Part shown: piece after piece, positions 43,602 to 52,686 of the stretch
Layout: every line of letters starts with the position of its first letter
Position numbering within the stretch: position 1 is the stretch's first letter
Notes under the pieces: generated by a model
What the model was told of the DNA's origin: nothing
What the model saw: the letters and a program-made list of their open reading frames with translations, nothing else
The model's database searches: none
Translations under genes and position numbers: made by a program
Source: Clostridia bacterium
Lineage (GTDB): Bacteria > Bacillota > Clostridia > UBA1381
Assembly: GCA_017935675.1 (NCBI GenBank)
Contig: JAGBHE010000071.1
Span: forward strand, 1-64,000
Direction: 5' to 3'
Length of the DNA: 64,000 bases

Positions 43602-46178
43602 TTACTTTGTATACAATATTACCGCCTTCAGGTCGGAATATCTTGTGCACATAATCGCACCTTGATATTTATCGCTGTTTTTATATGTGATTATATCCTC
43701 GGGAGTTCCGATTTTTACCCTGTCATCCTCTACAATATATATGGGTGCCGACGAAACGTTTTTATAATACTCAAACTGAGGCTTTGAAGTATTAATGGCG
43801 TTTATATCACCCCTTGACAAGCACAATATATCATTATCATAATCATATACACTTCCGGAAACAACTCTGTAAACCGCGCCTCCGACATAAGTCATATTTG
43901 AATAATTTTTAGACGCATCATATTTAAAATTAAGTCCCGTTTCGGTCTTATCACAAATCATATCCACCGCATCAATTTCATATGTGCGCTTATTAACAGC
44001 AAATCTGATTGTATCTCCCTTGCTGAAGGAATACCCGGCATCTTCAATATCGGGACTTAAATTATATGCAATAAGTCTGCTTGATACAAGCAAGGTCAGT
44101 CTTGTTCGTGCTTCATCATCATCATCATTTACAGCCGTAGTCACATTCGTTATAACCGCAGGTACCGAATTATTTGATACACTTGATGCTTTGGCGACCT
44201 TATGTATAACAATCGCCTCGGCATTATCGAGAGTATTTGTTGTCGAATATCCGGTTATCAGTATTTCACCGTCTTGCTGAACCCTGTATGTGGTATCGTC
44301 ATCGATATATGATACTGTTCCGCTCCAATAATATTCATCAGATATCTTTTCGGGATCTTCCAGGATAAAGAATACCTTTGTTGTGTAAGACACAGGCACC
44401 TTTGCTCCGAATAAGTTTACAGCCTTTCTGTAAGCGTCTGAGGTTTTCAGCCTGTATGATATTTTAAAATCATTGATTTCCTTATCCTCAATGCTGTCTG
44501 TAAATGTATCACTGTTAACCGCTGTCTTTATTGATTTTATTTTACCGTCCTTATCGGTTCTGTAGCAAACAAGCTGTTGTTCGGAAACAAGCCCTTTTAT
44601 TTTATCTGACGGAATGCTGCTTCCGTTCACAGACACCCTGTCGGCACACTCAAAGTTTTCTAATGCTCCATCGGCGGGAACCATTCTGATTATGGTGATT
44701 TCCCTGTCGGTATCAAAGGAAAACGCTGCTAAATATCCATACTTAACCGTGTCGGAATCGTTTTCCAACCTTACGATTTTCCCCATATAGTCAAAATATA
44801 CCTTGTATGTTTCCTGAGTAAATGAGTCGGTTCGCTGCTCCCAATCGGTATACAGCTTATAAACATAGTATTTCTGTGAATCGATTACTACAAAATCCTC
44901 ATCCGTCACCCTGGAGGTAAGCTTTGCATTATCCATTATATTTACGCAGCAGTATATTTTTAACAACTCATTATCTGCGCTTTTGTACACACTTATAACT
45001 GAATTTTGCGGTATATCCTCAGCTTTAACCTTATTCCCGTCAGCATCAAAAACCTGTAGGGATTTTTCATCAAATTTTGCTAAATCAATCTCAGCTCCGT
45101 TTTTTACATATATACGTTCATCATTGGCAGACGTAACGATATAGTCCTTGTAATCTTCAATTATTATACAATCATAATCAGAGCCGTTATCGATATATGT
45201 AACCTTGCCGGCAGCAGGTGTAAGCATGGCAGGGTCATAATCGGGACAGGCAATACCGTTGTAAATCACATCCGCGTCGCCTTTTACCATCAAGGCTTTA
45301 CCTCTGCCGCTGCTGTCGGTATATTCCAGCTTGTTTCCGTCAAATCCGTCTATTTCATAATCGTAAATAACCGTAACCTCATTGCTGTCAAGGGGATAAG
45401 CATACACAAGCTTATCACTGCCCGTTTTATTGGTTATCCAGTTTTCCTTATAATAGTAAAAGCGTACATCATAACCCAAAAGATTATCGATGTTAAAGTC
45501 CGAAGCATTCAGCTCCATATTGCCTATGCCGATTATTTCCTCACCCGATTGCTTTACGCTGTCAAGGGATGTATAGCTGTTTGAGGTTACTATCCCGCGG
45601 CCTTCATAAACACCAAGCTTTTCCGAAAGATAATTTTTCTTTATCTCATAGCCATTGTCGTAATCTGCAATAACGCAGTCACTCATAAGCGCATTATAAA
45701 AGCAATTAACAAGCTCTGAATATGTAATGGGATTATCATTTAAAGCTCCTATGCGAAGCTTTGCGGCATGGGCTTCAATATCCCCGCTGACAGCGTCATA
45801 GCCTAAAATTCTTGCTAACACTATAGCCGCTTGCCTCTGTGTCAAATCGGATTCAGGTTCAAATTCTGTATCCGACACACCGTTCATTATGTTTAATTCT
45901 CTTAAATAATAAATATATTCAAAGCCCTCTGTGTAGCCGGACACATCGGTATATTCGTTTGTGTTTTGAGCATATACGTCTTTTGCTCCCATAAAGCTTA
46001 CCGCAAGCCTTGCAAACTCGGCTCTTGTTACCGTTTCATCTGGCTCCGGTATTTCATCGGTTATAATTCCAAGCTTCCCGATTAAGTTCAGTTTATTTGT
46101 ATTGTACTCCGTTTCCGCAAAAGCCGCTGAAGTTATCAACATCAAAATAACCGATGTGATTAAAAAAAGTTTCTTCAT
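43602..46178 (-). CDS. SLH surface protein, N-terminally anchored partner (second copy)
   Basis: A protein of 858 residues with a signal peptide (about 1-21, ending AAFAE) and SLH repeats over about 25-190 (ETVTRAEFARLAVSFMG, then FEPESDLTQRQAAIVLARIL). A long beta-rich body follows, with VIYNGIACPDY and the acidic KVTYIDNGSDYD segment. Plan and landmarks match the protein at 11246-13915. It begins 19 bases after the C-terminally anchored SLH protein, again the same gene order as in region 1. Probably an S-layer component of the glycan-capture apparatus; no catalytic motif recognised. Confidence 0.75.
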   Translation of the reverse strand: MKKLFLITSVILMLITSAAFAETEYNTNKLNLIGKLGIITDEIPEPDETVTRAEFARLAVSFMGAKDVYAQNTNEYTDVSGYTEGFEYIYYLRELNIMNGVSDTEFEPESDLTQRQAAIVLARILGYDAVSGDIEAHAAKLRIGALNDNPITYSELVNCFYNALMSDCVIADYDNGYEIKKNYLSEKLGVYEGRGIVTSNSYTSLDSVKQSGEEIIGIGNMELNASDFNIDNLLGYDVRFYYYKENWITNKTGSDKLVYAYPLDSNEVTVIYDYEIDGFDGNKLEYTDSSGRGKALMVKGDADVIYNGIACPDYDPAMLTPAAGKVTYIDNGSDYDCIIIEDYKDYIVTSANDERIYVKNGAEIDLAKFDEKSLQVFDADGNKVKAEDIPQNSVISVYKSADNELLKIYCCVNIMDNAKLTSRVTDEDFVVIDSQKYYVYKLYTDWEQRTDSFTQETYKVYFDYMGKIVRLENDSDTVKYGYLAAFSFDTDREITIIRMVPADGALENFECADRVSVNGSSIPSDKIKGLVSEQQLVCYRTDKDGKIKSIKTAVNSDTFTDSIEDKEINDFKISYRLKTSDAYRKAVNLFGAKVPVSYTTKVFFILEDPEKISDEYYWSGTVSYIDDDTTYRVQQDGEILITGYSTTNTLDNAEAIVIHKVAKASSVSNNSVPAVITNVTTAVNDDDDEARTRLTLLVSSRLIAYNLSPDIEDAGYSFSKGDTIRFAVNKRTYEIDAVDMICDKTETGLNFKYDASKNYSNMTYVGGAVYRVVSGSVYDYDNDILCLSRGDINAINTSKPQFEYYKNVSSAPIYIVEDDRVKIGTPEDIITYKNSDKYQGAIMCTRYSDLKAVILYTK

Positions 46179-46197
46179 TTATTTTTTTGCCTCCATA

Positions 46198-48975
46198 TTA
46201 CTTCTTTAATTCTATTGCTTTCCAGAGAATCTTTGCAGCCTGCGCGCGCGTCAAGCTGCCTTTCGGTACAAATCTTCCATCGGGATTGCCGTCTATTATA
46301 CCTGAATCTGTAAGAATCCTTACACTTTCTGCCGCATAATCGGATATGTCGTCCTCGTCAACAAAGCTTTTTTCATGTGCTCCGCCGCTGTTTGATGATA
46401 AAATTCTGCTTATTATTACTGCCGCGTCCTCTCTCGTAATATTCATTCCCACGCCGAAGCTGCCGTTTGACATTCCGTTTACAATACCCCTGCTGCATGC
46501 AGATGCAATGTATTTATAATACCATGAATTTTCCGACACATCATCAAAATCACATTTTGAATTGTCGTCCGCTCCAAGGGATTTTACTATCATGGCAACA
46601 AATTCTTCCCTTGTAATTGCATTATCGGGTCTGAACGTTGCGTCGCCGTAGCCTGACAGTATACCTTTTTTGCAAAGCCCGTATATTGAATCCTTTGCCC
46701 ATGGTACGGTGTCAATATCGGAAAAGTCAACAGTTTCAACTGCAGGCTCCGGCACTGAAGGCTTCGGTGCCTGCGCCGGCATTGCAACATTTGACGGAAA
46801 GCTTCTGCCGCCACCGCCGCTGCTGCCTCTTCCGCCGCCGCTTCCTCCGCTGCCGCCGTTTCCGCCGCTGTGCGCTTGTGTTCCGGCTGCGTCAACAAGT
46901 CTTTCAAAATCCTGTGCAAACTCTGACTTGGTTCTTCTCTTTCCAAGCAGCCCCTTTGCAACCGAGGAGGGCTTATCCTTTTCAGTGTATAAGCTCAAAT
47001 CCAGCGAAAGCAGCTCCGGATATTTCTCGATAATATTCTTTATATCAATATACTTATTCGTATATGCCGCCCTTGTGAGAAGGGTCTGAACATACAGTTC
47101 CTTTTTAAAGGAGCTGCAGCCCGTAATATTTTCCTTATATACATACTCAATTGTTTCCTGCCTCTGCGGCGCGGTCAAAAGGTCCCATTCCCCGTATGCT
47201 GCATCACCGGCGTCCGTCAGCATATCCCTGTACGTATCAAACATGCTTCCTGCCGTTTTGCTGCCCTTCATGCAGTATATAACACTCAGTCTTTTTATGT
47301 CGTTTGCCACATCGTCAACCGATGTGTATTCCCCGTTTTCCTGCACACCCTCCGAAAGGCCCTTTGCTATAAATGTCAAATCGTCAACCTGCTTATACGG
47401 TTCAAATTCAATCGATAAAAGCTCTGAATATTTTTCAATAGCATTTACTGTATCATCAGCATTTTTTGCATTCACTATCTTCAAAAAATCCTTTGCATCG
47501 GAGGCAAGTCTTACATTTGTGTCTTGACTGAAGCTCTCGCTTAAGCTCTTTACACATACGCTGTATATGCCGCTGACACTGTTTGGCTTAACTGCAAATC
47601 CGAAATATCCGCCGGCGTCGGTTTTTATCATATTCAGATAATCAAGGCCGCCGCTGCTGTCAAACACGGATACAGCTAAAATCTCGTCTTCCCTCCCGTA
47701 TTCGGTTTTACCGGAAACATATATTAATTGTGCCGCTTCATCAAAATCAGCTATAAACTCCTCGGTTTTAACACCTGTGTTTTCCATATAAACAGTTGAA
47801 TCCACAGGTCTGAAATCGGCAGTCACAACAAGCCTGCTGCCCTCGTTATCAAAGGGTGAGATTTGTCCGCCCTCTAATTCGCAAGTCTCGGCCGTATGAT
47901 CTGTCATAGCTCCGTCCTCATAATCGGCGGTAACTTTAATTATGCTTTCCGTCTCCGAAGCAGATGTGTTTAAAACATTGCTGTCGTCAATTATGACAGC
48001 CGTATTTTTTGTTGTAAAGGTGCATGGTATATTGACAACCGCACTGCCCTTTTTATCACGTACATCTCCTAATGTAATGGTATACTCCGTATTTTTCTCA
48101 AGGGGCTGTGCCGGGCGGAAGGTATATGTACCGTCATCAAGCCTTGTTAAATTCTGCGCCTGAATTGTTCCGATTGATATATTTTCCGCGGTCAGAGTCG
48201 TTTCGTCAAATTCCCCGTCAAATCGGACATTTAACTCCGGAAAAACGCTTACATCCCGTCTCCCCGTCTCCTTAATACTACTGCGGACATATTTCTCTCC
48301 GGAAACTGTTATATCGTCAATAAACAGTTTGCAGTTTCCCAATGTAGACCTGAATACAGGGATTATTATTCCGTCCTCAGCCGTCTCAAAGCTGCGTGAA
48401 AATTTGTTGCTGTTTACCGTATAAACAACATCAAAATAATATTTCCCGTCCCTTTGCGCCTTTACTGTCCTTATCGATGAGCTGAGCACCGTACCGCCCT
48501 TATAATTATGCATTAAAGCAGCTTCCTTGCCGTCCTTCTCATGACGCACCAGATTATATGCAAAATCATATATGGGCACATTTACATCCGCACCGGATTC
48601 ATTGGTATAGGAAAGATACACACCTGTGCCGCTTTTCCAGTTCGTCTTAGGCGCTGCTTCGGCAGCAATCTGAAAGCTTATATTATTTATATCGTTATCA
48701 AATATTTCTTTATTTATCATAAGCATGTTGTCGGTGTTTGCAGCAGACGAGATTGCAATACACTTGCTGCCGTTAAAATCAATAAGCTCCGGTTTCTTTT
48801 TCGTGTACCCGTCAAACAATGTTTTATCCGACATAGCCTCGTCAATATCGCCGTATCCCTCAAAGTCTTCTTTATATACTCCACTCTCATGCGTTATCCG
48901 GGCAAATGCCGTCGTATTTACGGTCAATACAGCCGCTGCAACAAATGCAAATATTTTTTTCATGTTCCTGACCAT
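46198..48975 (-). CDS. SLH-anchored surface protein with locus-type beta-sandwich and Ig-like domain
   Basis: A protein of about 925 residues. It has a signal peptide, then a roughly 200-residue beta-sandwich (KEDFEGYGDIDEAM, later DFAYNLVR), also found twice in the neighbouring lyase. An Ig-like Big_5-type domain (FPELNVRFDGEFD, about 240-330), further beta domains, a helical region with an IEKYPELLSLD motif (about 500-720), a glycine/serine linker and three SLH repeats (about 755-925; FRPDNAITREEFVAMIV, FDDVSENSWYYKYIA) follow. The frame opens at 48990; the ATG at 48975 has GAAGGA at 7 bases and leaves the signal peptide intact. It is paralogous in plan to 13931-17422, but with a different binding module. 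Confidence 0.8.
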   Translation of the reverse strand: MVRNMKKIFAFVAAAVLTVNTTAFARITHESGVYKEDFEGYGDIDEAMSDKTLFDGYTKKKPELIDFNGSKCIAISSAANTDNMLMINKEIFDNDINNISFQIAAEAAPKTNWKSGTGVYLSYTNESGADVNVPIYDFAYNLVRHEKDGKEAALMHNYKGGTVLSSSIRTVKAQRDGKYYFDVVYTVNSNKFSRSFETAEDGIIIPVFRSTLGNCKLFIDDITVSGEKYVRSSIKETGRRDVSVFPELNVRFDGEFDETTLTAENISIGTIQAQNLTRLDDGTYTFRPAQPLEKNTEYTITLGDVRDKKGSAVVNIPCTFTTKNTAVIIDDSNVLNTSASETESIIKVTADYEDGAMTDHTAETCELEGGQISPFDNEGSRLVVTADFRPVDSTVYMENTGVKTEEFIADFDEAAQLIYVSGKTEYGREDEILAVSVFDSSGGLDYLNMIKTDAGGYFGFAVKPNSVSGIYSVCVKSLSESFSQDTNVRLASDAKDFLKIVNAKNADDTVNAIEKYSELLSIEFEPYKQVDDLTFIAKGLSEGVQENGEYTSVDDVANDIKRLSVIYCMKGSKTAGSMFDTYRDMLTDAGDAAYGEWDLLTAPQRQETIEYVYKENITGCSSFKKELYVQTLLTRAAYTNKYIDIKNIIEKYPELLSLDLSLYTEKDKPSSVAKGLLGKRRTKSEFAQDFERLVDAAGTQAHSGGNGGSGGSGGGRGSSGGGGRSFPSNVAMPAQAPKPSVPEPAVETVDFSDIDTVPWAKDSIYGLCKKGILSGYGDATFRPDNAITREEFVAMIVKSLGADDNSKCDFDDVSENSWYYKYIASACSRGIVNGMSNGSFGVGMNITREDAAVIISRILSSNSGGAHEKSFVDEDDISDYAAESVRILTDSGIIDGNPDGRFVPKGSLTRAQAAKILWKAIELKK

Positions 48976-48986
48976 TATCCTTTCCT

Positions 48987-51900
48987 TCAAAGAATTTCTT
49001 CGGAAAAAAATTCCTCTGCCGTTATAAACGGCTTTTGCCTGTTATCCTTATCCCATACAAAAATCCTTATTGTATCCGTTTCGTCTATTGTAAACACGTC
49101 ACTGTTTCCGCATACAACACGCTTTAATGCTCCGTCTATACCGTATTGTGCAATATAAATTCTCGCTTCCTCCGCGTAATAATATGCACTTACCATAACA
49201 TCTCCGCATATAAGATGGTCAATGCTTTGACCGTCTGCTTTTAATTCCACATTTAAGGAGGTATCGTTCTGAACACCTGAAAATACAATATAATATTTTC
49301 CGTCTTTAACCGCGCCCACCGGGTCGGTCAGAGTGATTTCGGTTACTGCGCCGTATTTAATATGCACATCATAATCGCTTTGCACCTCTATTTTGGGCAG
49401 ATAACCGTTTTTTGAGGCTGCATTATAATAATAAATATTTTTTTCAAAACCACTTATGCTTTCTCCGTCAAGGGTAATTCCGTCTGCATGCGCAACTGCA
49501 GATGTATTAAAATCACCTGACGCCGCAATCAGGCCGCTGATATCCGTCAAAGGCGATAATGAATCCGTATCAGGCTCAAAGCCCTCATAATACGGTATAA
49601 ATGTCACCCTCAGCAGTAAGCTTTCAACATCCGCACTCTTAATGCAAATTCGCTTGTAGCCTTTATTTGGATCCTGTCCGGCAGGACTTAGAGAGACGGG
49701 AAGGGGAACTGCGTCCGTAACCTCAAACCTTGCCGTATCGCAGTCCGACTGGAGCGCCATTAACATTCGTTTCCCGTTATCCCCACTTAAAACCATGGTT
49801 TTTCCGTCTTCGGAAACAGAAGCTTTTTTGCCCGTTTGCATAAACCAATAAATATCCGACGGACCGTTTGCGGCTATTTCATCCTGCACGATAAATTTGC
49901 TGTAATCGTCAGCTGCAATAACCGCCCTTTTTGCCGATTGGACGTTATTGCTGTAAACATCCGATAAATCCATTACCGCCGCCATACCGTTTAAGCCTGA
50001 TATAAAATCTGTTATTTTGGCTTCGGAGTTCAGTTTTTGGTCGGCGCCTCCGTCAGGATTAATAACTATTGCAGAATGACCCTCAGCTCTTTTTCTGTAA
50101 TAATTAATCCTTTTTGCCCAATCAAAATACCCGTCAAGAGTATATAAATCACCGCCATAATCATTAGCCCAGCGCTCACCCAACGCGTCAATAACAAAGC
50201 TTCCCGCATCAAGGTCGCCGTGGGACACACCTATCCTTCCGCCTTTAACGGCTATATAATTTGCCATCTTGTTTTTATGTGAGCTTACAGACGATACAAC
50301 CCCAACGGAATCAAATCTTAAATTATTATCAATAACACTTTGCCCCGCACCTGCGGCAGGGTTATAAAAAATAATATCGAATATGTCGCCGCCTTTACCG
50401 AAACGGTCCATTATACTCAATCTGTACGCATTTATTTCCGGCTGCTTCAGTGCGTCTGCAAGATAGAACAGCGCAGCCGATGACACAACGCCCTCATCGC
50501 AGTCGCCGTAATTAAACGAAGCATTTGTTCCCGTATGCCCCATAAGGTATTTTGTGGTATTCCTTAAGCCGTCCGTATTTAAAAATCCGTATGTAGTGCC
50601 TAATGTGCTCCTGAGCGACGACATCATATAACAAAAATAGTTTGTTGCATACTGCCAGTAGCCAAGCCCCTCTATCCATGCTCCGTCATCACTGTACAGC
50701 GTCATAGGTTTGCTTAGTCCCTGTATTGCATTATACAAAATATCCGCGCAAAAGTCAATACTTTCGCTGTCCATAACAGCTAAAGCTCCTGCTGCCACAC
50801 CGCCGTTGCAAACCAAGCCCCAGTTGCTCAGATCACTTTTCCATCCTATTCTGTTATGATATGCCCCGTAAACCGATTTATCATATGTAGCTGTCCCGTT
50901 ATATGCCTCTGACGCAGGATTCAGCCCGAGATTAACAATCGCATTCTTTATTGTATTCCTCTGATCCTCTGTCCAGTCATCATACAGCCAGTCATAACAA
51001 ATTGCGAAGGCAAACATCATTTCGGCTGTGTCTAAAAAATGTGACGGATGCCAATCGACAAATTCCGAAACTGCCTCCAGCTCCTTCCACACCCTGTCTT
51101 TATATTTTTCTTCCCCTTCAATAATATATACGAAGGCGGGATACACCGCATTGGAAAACACATTCCTTGATACAAACAAAAGACGATCGCCGTATTCCAG
51201 CTTATACTTTGATACAGGCTTTCCAAGGGCTGTATTTGCCTGAGCTTTTACATTCTCGTACCAGGCTCTTACCCTTTCATCACTGTTAATATTCGATTTG
51301 ATTGCCGACAGCCTTTTATCCTCCATCATAATTCTCGGATGCTTTCCGTCCGGGCAATTATTCAAAAATGCCTGCTTTATATCTTCCCTCGACGGCTTAT
51401 AGTATCTGCTGCTATGATACATATTCATTGATTTCAGCAAAACCGAATTGCCGTATATTGACTGAAATCCTATTCCCGCCTTACCGTTTTCGCACGTTGT
51501 AAATTCTGTTGTAAATTCCTGATTCCCCACAGTGCATTTCACAACAAAAACATACTGTCCCTGCTTATATTCCTTATTTATATTTACATCAATATTGTAA
51601 AAGCTGCCCGTGTTAAATTTCACGGCATTGACAAAGCCGCTTGTTTTTCTTGCTCTTACATAGTTATATGCGAATTCAATTATACTCTCATTTTTTGGGT
51701 TTCCGTCTTCCTTGTCGTATCTTAATATTACCTTCGGCGCCAAGGCCCAGTTTTTATTTTCTGTTCTGTCAGCACTTATTTCAAAATTGTATCTGACGCC
51801 GCTTTCGTCCGTATTTTCCCACACCGTAAGCAATATGTTGTCAGAATTATCTTGTGAATCTATATCTAAACACTTTTCTGCAGTAAGCTTGGGAATTTCC

Positions 51901-52655
51901 TTTGTGTACATATCAAATATCCTGCCCGGAATGAACGCCGCGGCGTCTGTATAGCTGCTGAAATCCTCACTTGTCAATTCATTTTGCACGGGAAAAACAC
52001 TTTTTGATATTTGCTGAACATGTAATGCATTCCCCTCAAACGATGAAAGTCCAAGGCAAAACACGCTATCCTCACAAGCGGTAAACTCACATGTGTAGCT
52101 TTGGGAATTTATGCTGTAATCTACGCGGATAACATATTTCCCCGATACATAAACCTTGTTTATGTCAAAACTAAAATCATAATAACGGGTTGAAGAAAAG
52201 CTTTCGGCTTTTACCTCCTTGCCGTCAACCTTAACTCTTATCAAATCATAAGCAAACTCCGCCAGAACCTGTGATTTTACTTCTTTGTTCTCATCTTCAT
52301 ACTGTATTTGTATGTGAGACGCATATCCCCAGTTTCTTTTGGGAGCGCTGTCCGCGCGCAGAGAAAGCGCAGCGGACAGCCTGCCCCTGTCAAAGCATTC
52401 CGAACCCATGAATAAAGTATTTGATGACTTACCGGCTGATGATATTACCAAATCCGTACCGAACCCGCCGCTTTCAAGCGATGGCTTTAATGCGGTATAT
52501 GAATCAAACAAATTGCCGTCTATCAGGCTGTCAACGGAGGTGCAGCCTTCAAAGTCCTCTGTTACGGAATTATTCGGCTCCGCACCGTATACCGACACTT
52601 TAAAGAAAAAGGATATTACAACCGGCATCAAGCTCATTATTATTTTTTTATTCAT
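48987..52655 (-). CDS. Secreted heparinase II/III-family polysaccharide lyase with duplicated N-terminal module
   Basis: A protein of 1222 residues with a signal peptide (about 1-24). Two copies of a roughly 200-residue beta-sandwich follow (about 28-220, EDFEGCTSVDSL; about 225-420, SEDFSSYTDAAAF; each containing EFAYD/N-LIR or YVR). The (alpha/alpha)-barrel lyase domain (about 435-760; HPRIMMEDKRL, DWHPSHFLDTAEM, SNWGLVCNGG) and the beta-sandwich lyase domain (about 790-1000; SHGDLDAGSFVIDALG, YRKRAEGHSAIVI) complete it. Histidines and tyrosine of these motifs match the catalytic layout of heparinase II/III-type lyases (PL12/15/17/21 group). A C-terminal beta domain ends IRIFVWDKDNRQKPF. 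Substrate is probably a uronic-acid-containing polysaccharide; the family number cannot be fixed by eye. Confidence 0.82.
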   Translation of the reverse strand: MNKKIIMSLMPVVISFFFKVSVYGAEPNNSVTEDFEGCTSVDSLIDGNLFDSYTALKPSLESGGFGTDLVISSAGKSSNTLFMGSECFDRGRLSAALSLRADSAPKRNWGYASHIQIQYEDENKEVKSQVLAEFAYDLIRVKVDGKEVKAESFSSTRYYDFSFDINKVYVSGKYVIRVDYSINSQSYTCEFTACEDSVFCLGLSSFEGNALHVQQISKSVFPVQNELTSEDFSSYTDAAAFIPGRIFDMYTKEIPKLTAEKCLDIDSQDNSDNILLTVWENTDESGVRYNFEISADRTENKNWALAPKVILRYDKEDGNPKNESIIEFAYNYVRARKTSGFVNAVKFNTGSFYNIDVNINKEYKQGQYVFVVKCTVGNQEFTTEFTTCENGKAGIGFQSIYGNSVLLKSMNMYHSSRYYKPSREDIKQAFLNNCPDGKHPRIMMEDKRLSAIKSNINSDERVRAWYENVKAQANTALGKPVSKYKLEYGDRLLFVSRNVFSNAVYPAFVYIIEGEEKYKDRVWKELEAVSEFVDWHPSHFLDTAEMMFAFAICYDWLYDDWTEDQRNTIKNAIVNLGLNPASEAYNGTATYDKSVYGAYHNRIGWKSDLSNWGLVCNGGVAAGALAVMDSESIDFCADILYNAIQGLSKPMTLYSDDGAWIEGLGYWQYATNYFCYMMSSLRSTLGTTYGFLNTDGLRNTTKYLMGHTGTNASFNYGDCDEGVVSSAALFYLADALKQPEINAYRLSIMDRFGKGGDIFDIIFYNPAAGAGQSVIDNNLRFDSVGVVSSVSSHKNKMANYIAVKGGRIGVSHGDLDAGSFVIDALGERWANDYGGDLYTLDGYFDWAKRINYYRKRAEGHSAIVINPDGGADQKLNSEAKITDFISGLNGMAAVMDLSDVYSNNVQSAKRAVIAADDYSKFIVQDEIAANGPSDIYWFMQTGKKASVSEDGKTMVLSGDNGKRMLMALQSDCDTARFEVTDAVPLPVSLSPAGQDPNKGYKRICIKSADVESLLLRVTFIPYYEGFEPDTDSLSPLTDISGLIAASGDFNTSAVAHADGITLDGESISGFEKNIYYYNAASKNGYLPKIEVQSDYDVHIKYGAVTEITLTDPVGAVKDGKYYIVFSGVQNDTSLNVELKADGQSIDHLICGDVMVSAYYYAEEARIYIAQYGIDGALKRVVCGNSDVFTIDETDTIRIFVWDKDNRQKPFITAEEFFSEEIL

Positions 52656-52686
52656 GAGTTACCTCCAAATAAATTTTGCAATATAG

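Noticed and set aside
46590..47089. Several overlapping 120-140-codon frames rich in Pro, Ala or Arg
   Set aside because: They arise from the glycine/serine linker codons of the SLH protein in other frames.
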